This document shows positions 60,070 through 64,000 of a stretch of DNA of 64,000 bases, piece after piece. Under the pieces are notes generated by a model. It did not search any database. It was given only the letters and a program-made list of their open reading frames with translations, and was not told where the DNA came from. The DNA is from Halobacillus sp. Marseille-P3879 (GTDB lineage: Bacteria; Bacillota; Bacilli; Bacillales; Halobacillaceae), in the NCBI RefSeq assembly GCF_900240285.1, contig NZ_OESS01000003.1, forward strand, positions 620,001 through 684,000. Reading direction: 5' to 3'. The position numbers and the translations under genes are program-made. Position 1 is the first letter of the stretch; each line of letters opens with the position of its first letter.

Positions 60070-61452
60070 ATGATGAATAAAATATCGCTCAAATTAGGTT
60101 TGTTCTTTTTCGTACTCATAATCATTATTGAGTTTATTTTGTTTGTCATTCTTTATACCAGCATTTCGGAAGACCGGATTAACGAAGTTATGGAACGATT
60201 GTTAGCAAGAGGGAATAGTCATCGTGATGTATTAGAAAATAACTTTAACGCTTCAACGTTAGACCATGTAGCTCTTATGGAGTCGGAAGCCTCAACCGAT
60301 GTGGTTATTCTCGGCAGGGATTCTGAAGTTTTGGCTGCATCCACACAAGTAAAGGAAGAAAAGAGAGCGATAATTGAGGAACACCAGGCAATGGGCCACC
60401 AGTCAGAAGAAATGATTGAAGAAAGGTGGAAAACCGAGCCTTATGTGGCTACCATATCTCCGGTACTCGTTAAGGGGGAAGTCCAAGGGTATGTGTATAT
60501 GTTTTCCCCTTCTGAAGAAATCTCTAATATTCTATCACAGCTTGCCCGTCAATTTATGATTGCAGTGGCCATCGGCTTACTCGTTACCATATTGATTGTA
60601 ATGTTGCTGACAAAGCTGATAACCAAGCCTTTAATTCAAATGAAAGAACAAACGGAGCAGTTAAGTCAAGGAAACTTGGATATTGAATTTCAATATTCCC
60701 AAAAGGACGAACTAGGTGTCCTGGCTGCATCCATACAAAAACTTGCCGGCGACCTGGATCGTTTGAAGAAGGAACGAAGCGATTTTCTATCGGCTATCGC
60801 CCATGAGCTGCGAACCCCTTTAACTTATTTGAAGGGATATACGGACATTTTGTCTAAGCCAGGGCTGACTAGTGAGCAAAAAGAGAAAGCCATTGCCATT
60901 ATTAAAGAAGAAGCTGTCCATGTGACAAATATGGTTCAGGAGCTCTTTGATCTTGCCAGGATGGATAGTAATGCTTTTTCACTGGATAAAGAAAATATAG
61001 ATATAGTACCCCTCGTTGACCAAATTAAAGAAAGGCTGTATCCCTTATTAAAAGAAAAAAAGATGAAATTATCAATCGAATGCAAAGAAAGCATTATTAT
61101 TCCTGTGGATCCCACTCGTTTTAAGCAGATATTAATAAATGTCCTGGATAATGCCATTCACTATAGTCCTCCTCACACCACGGTTCGCCTTAGAGTGGAG
61201 GAAGAAAAAGACTGCATTAGGATAAAGGTGAAGGATGAAGGTCCTGGAGTTCCTGAAGAATCACTTGCTCTCTTATTTGAACAGCTTTATCGAGTAGAAA
61301 AATCCCGTTCCAGGGCTTATGGGGGAACAGGCCTTGGGTTGTCGATTGTGAGGGAATTAATACAAGCGCATGCAGGGAAAGTAACAGCTGAAAATGCAGA
61401 TGACGGAGGGCTCCTTGTTACGATGTCTTGGCCGAAGGGGGAGGAAAGATGA
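60070..61452 (+). CDS. Two-component sensor histidine kinase
   Basis: A 460-residue membrane kinase: transmembrane helices at about 9-33 and 163-186, a roughly 130-residue extracytoplasmic sensor between, HAMP (about 187-240), HisKA with His245 in IAHELRTPL, and HATPase with N box DNAIHYSP, DEGPGVPE and GGTGLGLSIVREL. The H box is intact, unlike the kinase at 29600. The frame opens at 60028, but GGAGGA sets ATG 60070. It overlaps the response regulator by ATGA and stands upstream of a copper ATPase, so metal sensing is plausible. Confidence 0.9.
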   Translation: MMNKISLKLGLFFFVLIIIIEFILFVILYTSISEDRINEVMERLLARGNSHRDVLENNFNASTLDHVALMESEASTDVVILGRDSEVLAASTQVKEEKRAIIEEHQAMGHQSEEMIEERWKTEPYVATISPVLVKGEVQGYVYMFSPSEEISNILSQLARQFMIAVAIGLLVTILIVMLLTKLITKPLIQMKEQTEQLSQGNLDIEFQYSQKDELGVLAASIQKLAGDLDRLKKERSDFLSAIAHELRTPLTYLKGYTDILSKPGLTSEQKEKAIAIIKEEAVHVTNMVQELFDLARMDSNAFSLDKENIDIVPLVDQIKERLYPLLKEKKMKLSIECKESIIIPVDPTRFKQILINVLDNAIHYSPPHTTVRLRVEEEKDCIRIKVKDEGPGVPEESLALLFEQLYRVEKSRSRAYGGTGLGLSIVRELIQAHAGKVTAENADDGGLLVTMSWPKGEER

Positions 61453-62117
61453 CCAGAATCTTATTAGTTGACGATGAGCAAAGAATGCTTGAGCTCTTAC
61501 AGTTGTACTTAGAGCCGCATGGATATGAGTGTGACGCCGTACTTAGCGGAAAAGAAGCCTTAGACTTAGTGAACCGCAGAAATTATCACCTCGTCTTACT
61601 TGATGTAATGATGAAGGATATGGATGGTTTTGAGACATGTAAGCGAATGAAAGAAAAAACTGATACACCCATTATTATGGTGACAGCTCGTGATCAAAAG
61701 CAGGATATTCTGCGGGGGTTTCGTTTGGGCGCTGACGATTATATTACAAAGCCGTTTGATGAAGACATTCTTCTTGCAAGAATAAATGTTCTGATTCGCC
61801 GCCAGGAAAAAGGGGTAAACATTTCAAGTGCAGGGCTTGAGTGGAATGAAGAAATGCATCGGCTCTCGTATGAGGAAAAGGAAATTCGCTTAACCCCTAA
61901 AGAATTTAGACTGATCGGCCTGTTGATGAAGCATCCAGGCCGGGTATTTGAACGGGATCACTTACTTGAATTAATCTGGGGAATTGATTCGTACACCGAA
62001 AGCCGCACGATCGACTCCCATGTACGAAATGTGCGGGACAAAATAAGAGTTTATGGTTTTCCGATTGATGATTATTTAAAAACCATTTGGGGGGTAGGCT
62101 ACAAATGGGAGAAATAA
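61449..62117 (+). CDS. OmpR-family response regulator
   Basis: A 222-residue regulator. The receiver has Asp8-Asp9, the phospho-acceptor Asp52 in LVLLDVMM, VTARD and the Lys in YITKPFDE; the C-terminal winged helix has LTPKEFRLIGLLMKHPGRVF and TIDSHVRNVRDKI. The start ATG overlaps the kinase stop; copB follows after 24 bases, so this regulator is likely in the same operon and may control it. Confidence 0.93.
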   Translation: MTRILLVDDEQRMLELLQLYLEPHGYECDAVLSGKEALDLVNRRNYHLVLLDVMMKDMDGFETCKRMKEKTDTPIIMVTARDQKQDILRGFRLGADDYITKPFDEDILLARINVLIRRQEKGVNISSAGLEWNEEMHRLSYEEKEIRLTPKEFRLIGLLMKHPGRVFERDHLLELIWGIDSYTESRTIDSHVRNVRDKIRVYGFPIDDYLKTIWGVGYKWEK

Positions 62118-62141
62118 GTGAATAGGTAAGGAGGTACAAAT

Positions 62142-64000
62142 ATGGACCATTCCAATCATAACCATCATCACGTAAAGGAAGAACATGAGCATCATCATAA
62201 TCACGAAGAACATGACAGCCATGAAGGACATGACCATGGTGCCATGGTGGAAGATTTTAAAAGAAGGTTTTATATATCACTTATCGTGACAATTCCAATT
62301 CTGCTGCTCTCATCGATGATTCAGGATTTTCTAGGATTTGAGTTTACTTTTCTTTACGATCAATATGTTTTGTTTGCTCTCTCTACTTTTGTTTTCTTCT
62401 ATGGCGGGTGGCCATTTTTAACGGGGGCAGTATCAGAAGCTAAAGCCAAAAACCCGGGGATGATGATGCTGATCGCCCTGGCTATATTGGTCGCTTATGG
62501 ATACAGTTCGTTAGTCGTCTTCGGCTGGCCGGGCCGCAACTTCTTCTGGGAACTGGCTACACTTGTTGACATTATGCTTCTAGGGCATTGGATTGAAATG
62601 AAATCAGTAATGGGTGCCTCAAATGCTTTACAAGAGCTCGTTAAGCTGATGCCCAACGAAGCCCATCGCATAAAAGAAAACGGGGAAACAGAAGACGTGA
62701 AAGTAGATGAGCTTTCGAATGATGATCATATTCTGATTAAACCTGGAGAGAAGGTACCAGTTGATGGGCTGATTTTAGATGGTAATTCAGCCGTAGATGA
62801 GTCGATGTTAACGGGAGAATCTGTTCCTGTTGAGAAAAAACAGGACGATGAAGTAATCGGAGGATCCATCAATAAAGAGGGCAGCCTTACGGTTCAAGTC
62901 AAAAAAACGGGTGATGATACGTACCTTTCTCAAGTAATTACCCTAGTTAAAGAAGCCCAAAGCTCTAAATCCCGTGCGCAGGATTTGGCCAATCGAGCTG
63001 CTAAATGGTTGTTTTTCTTAGCCCTTACAGCAGGAATTGTTACTTTCATTATATGGATCTCCCTAGGATTTGCCCTAGACGTGGCAGTAGAAAGAATGGT
63101 AACAGTAATGGTTATTACATGTCCTCATGCCCTGGGACTTGCCGCGCCGTTAGTTGTAGCGGTGTCTACTTCCTTGTCCGCTAAACAAGGACTGTTAATT
63201 AGAAATCGAACCCAGTTCGAGAATGCACGCCGCTTAGATGCCGTCATCTTTGATAAAACTGGAACATTGACTAAAGGGGAGTTCGGAGTTACAGATTTAG
63301 TTCCTGTCTCTTCTTTCGATCAATCGGAATTACTGTATTGGGCGGCAAGTATCGAACAGAATTCTGAACATCCTTTAGCGTCAGGCATTCTACAAAAAGC
63401 AGAGGAGGATTCAATAAAGACGGATGAGGTTACAGAATTTGAATCTATGACGGGAAAAGGTCTTCAAGGGAAAGTACAGGGGAAGCAGGTTAAAGTGGTT
63501 AGTCCTGGTTATGTCCAGGATGCTGATATCAGTTTTGATGAAGAAGTCTTCTCTAATCTTGCACAAGAAGGGAAGACCGTTGTATTTGTACTTGTAGAAG
63601 AGGAACTTGCTGGTATGATTGCTCTGGCTGATATGGTACGGGACTCTGCAAAAGAAACCGTTCGACAATTGAGAGCGGAGGGAATTCACTCGATTATGCT
63701 CACCGGCGATAATAAGAAGGTGGCTGACTGGGTAGCGGATCAGCTTGAAATTGAAGAAGTTTATGCAGAAGTATTGCCTGATCATAAAGCGGATCAAGTA
63801 AAAGAGGTGCAGAAGACCGGCAGAAAAGTAGCGATGACCGGAGATGGAGTAAACGATGCTCCCGCTCTTGCAACTGCTGACGTAGGTATTGCTATAGGCA
63901 GCGGTACAGACGTAGCTGTAGAAACAGCTGATATTGTTTTAGTTAAGAGTAACCCTAAAGATATAGCAGCTGTTATCTCTCTTTCAAAAAATACGTACCG
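62142..64000 (+). CDS. copB: CopB-type copper-translocating P1B ATPase (3' end outside window)
   Basis: The frame runs from ATG 62142, after AAGGAGG, to the window edge, giving 619 residues. The N terminus is a histidine-rich metal-binding tail (about 15 His in the first 40 residues) instead of a CXXC domain. About eight membrane helices are expected; the ion-site motif is CPH at residues 327-329 (VITCPHALGLA). Other signatures: TGES, phosphorylated Asp371 in DKTGTLTKG, SEHPLASG and TGDGVNDAPAL. CPH plus His-rich tail is typical of CopB/P1B-3 exporters of Cu(I)/Cu(II)/Ag. The neighbouring two-component system suggests copper-responsive control. Confidence 0.94.
   Translation, partial: MDHSNHNHHHVKEEHEHHHNHEEHDSHEGHDHGAMVEDFKRRFYISLIVTIPILLLSSMIQDFLGFEFTFLYDQYVLFALSTFVFFYGGWPFLTGAVSEAKAKNPGMMMLIALAILVAYGYSSLVVFGWPGRNFFWELATLVDIMLLGHWIEMKSVMGASNALQELVKLMPNEAHRIKENGETEDVKVDELSNDDHILIKPGEKVPVDGLILDGNSAVDESMLTGESVPVEKKQDDEVIGGSINKEGSLTVQVKKTGDDTYLSQVITLVKEAQSSKSRAQDLANRAAKWLFFLALTAGIVTFIIWISLGFALDVAVERMVTVMVITCPHALGLAAPLVVAVSTSLSAKQGLLIRNRTQFENARRLDAVIFDKTGTLTKGEFGVTDLVPVSSFDQSELLYWAASIEQNSEHPLASGILQKAEEDSIKTDEVTEFESMTGKGLQGKVQGKQVKVVSPGYVQDADISFDEEVFSNLAQEGKTVVFVLVEEELAGMIALADMVRDSAKETVRQLRAEGIHSIMLTGDNKKVADWVADQLEIEEVYAEVLPDHKADQVKEVQKTGRKVAMTGDGVNDAPALATADVGIAIGSGTDVAVETADIVLVKSNPKDIAAVISLSKNTY

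Noticed and set aside
63411-63797. 128-codon minus-strand ORF near the right end
   Set aside because: Antisense to copB, which is open to the window edge with all P-type ATPase motifs.

Overview
The window looks like chromosomal DNA of a low-to-mid GC member of the Bacillaceae. Strong AGGAGG-type ribosome binding sites, frequent GTG/TTG starts, two SAM-I (S-box) riboswitches, a B. subtilis-like cysH-cysP-sat-cysC-sumT-sirB order and a SigO/RsoA-type split sigma factor all point there. A moderately halophilic genus such as Halobacillus or a relative is my inference, from an NhaC-type antiporter and a very acidic exported nucleotidase; no rRNA or other marker gene is present to fix it. I found no tRNA, rRNA, CRISPR array, transposase or prophage.

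Layout. 1-4115: DUF2243 and CtaG membrane proteins, a DASS carboxylate transporter and an MFS permease. 4251-11109: a SAM-riboswitch-controlled sulfate assimilation and siroheme operon (cysH to a hemD-like gene), with sirC on the opposite strand. 11135-12436: a cluster of GTACCCGGTAC repeats, then a macrolide phosphotransferase gene preceded by a 13-codon leader ORF with Arg-Leu-Arg and an apparent transcription attenuator. 12477-18117: a GAF/PucR-type regulator, an unrecognised permease, an amidohydrolase and an N-carbamoyl-amino-acid-hydrolase-like enzyme, probably one catabolic module. 18159-18270: a second GTACC repeat cluster. 18294-23779 (minus): a SAM-riboswitch-controlled yitJ-metH operon for methionine synthesis.

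24202-36527: YjiH plus aminotransferase, a universal stress protein, patatin, an FG-GAP protein, an orphan histidine kinase whose phospho-accepting His is replaced by Asn, a predicted small RNA with its own promoter and terminator, a small excisionase-like HTH protein, a YtcJ amidohydrolase, RidA and an NhaC antiporter with a cre site. Two copies of a GGGACAAAA...GTCCCAG type intergenic repeat lie here. 37038-49177: acyl-CoA ligase (cre at the predicted start of transcription), two SDR proteins, an APH(6)-like kinase, MFS transporters, an alpha/beta hydrolase, two unrecognised membrane-associated proteins and a CstA-family transporter. 49251-50179 (minus): sigO-like, yvrJ and rsoA-like genes with a LexA-box-like palindrome upstream. 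50344-64000: an exported 5'-nucleotidase, flavin enzymes, DUF2254, a CYP152 fatty-acid peroxygenase, DUF2512, a TatD-type hydrolase, an ATP-grasp ligase and a two-component system running into a CopB-type copper ATPase that is cut by the window end.

The strongest candidates for something undescribed are the macrolide-responsive attenuator in front of the mph gene, the sigO-yvrJ-rsoA operon with its LexA-like box, the PucR/permease/amidohydrolase/carbamoylase cluster and the predicted RNA at 31265-31387.
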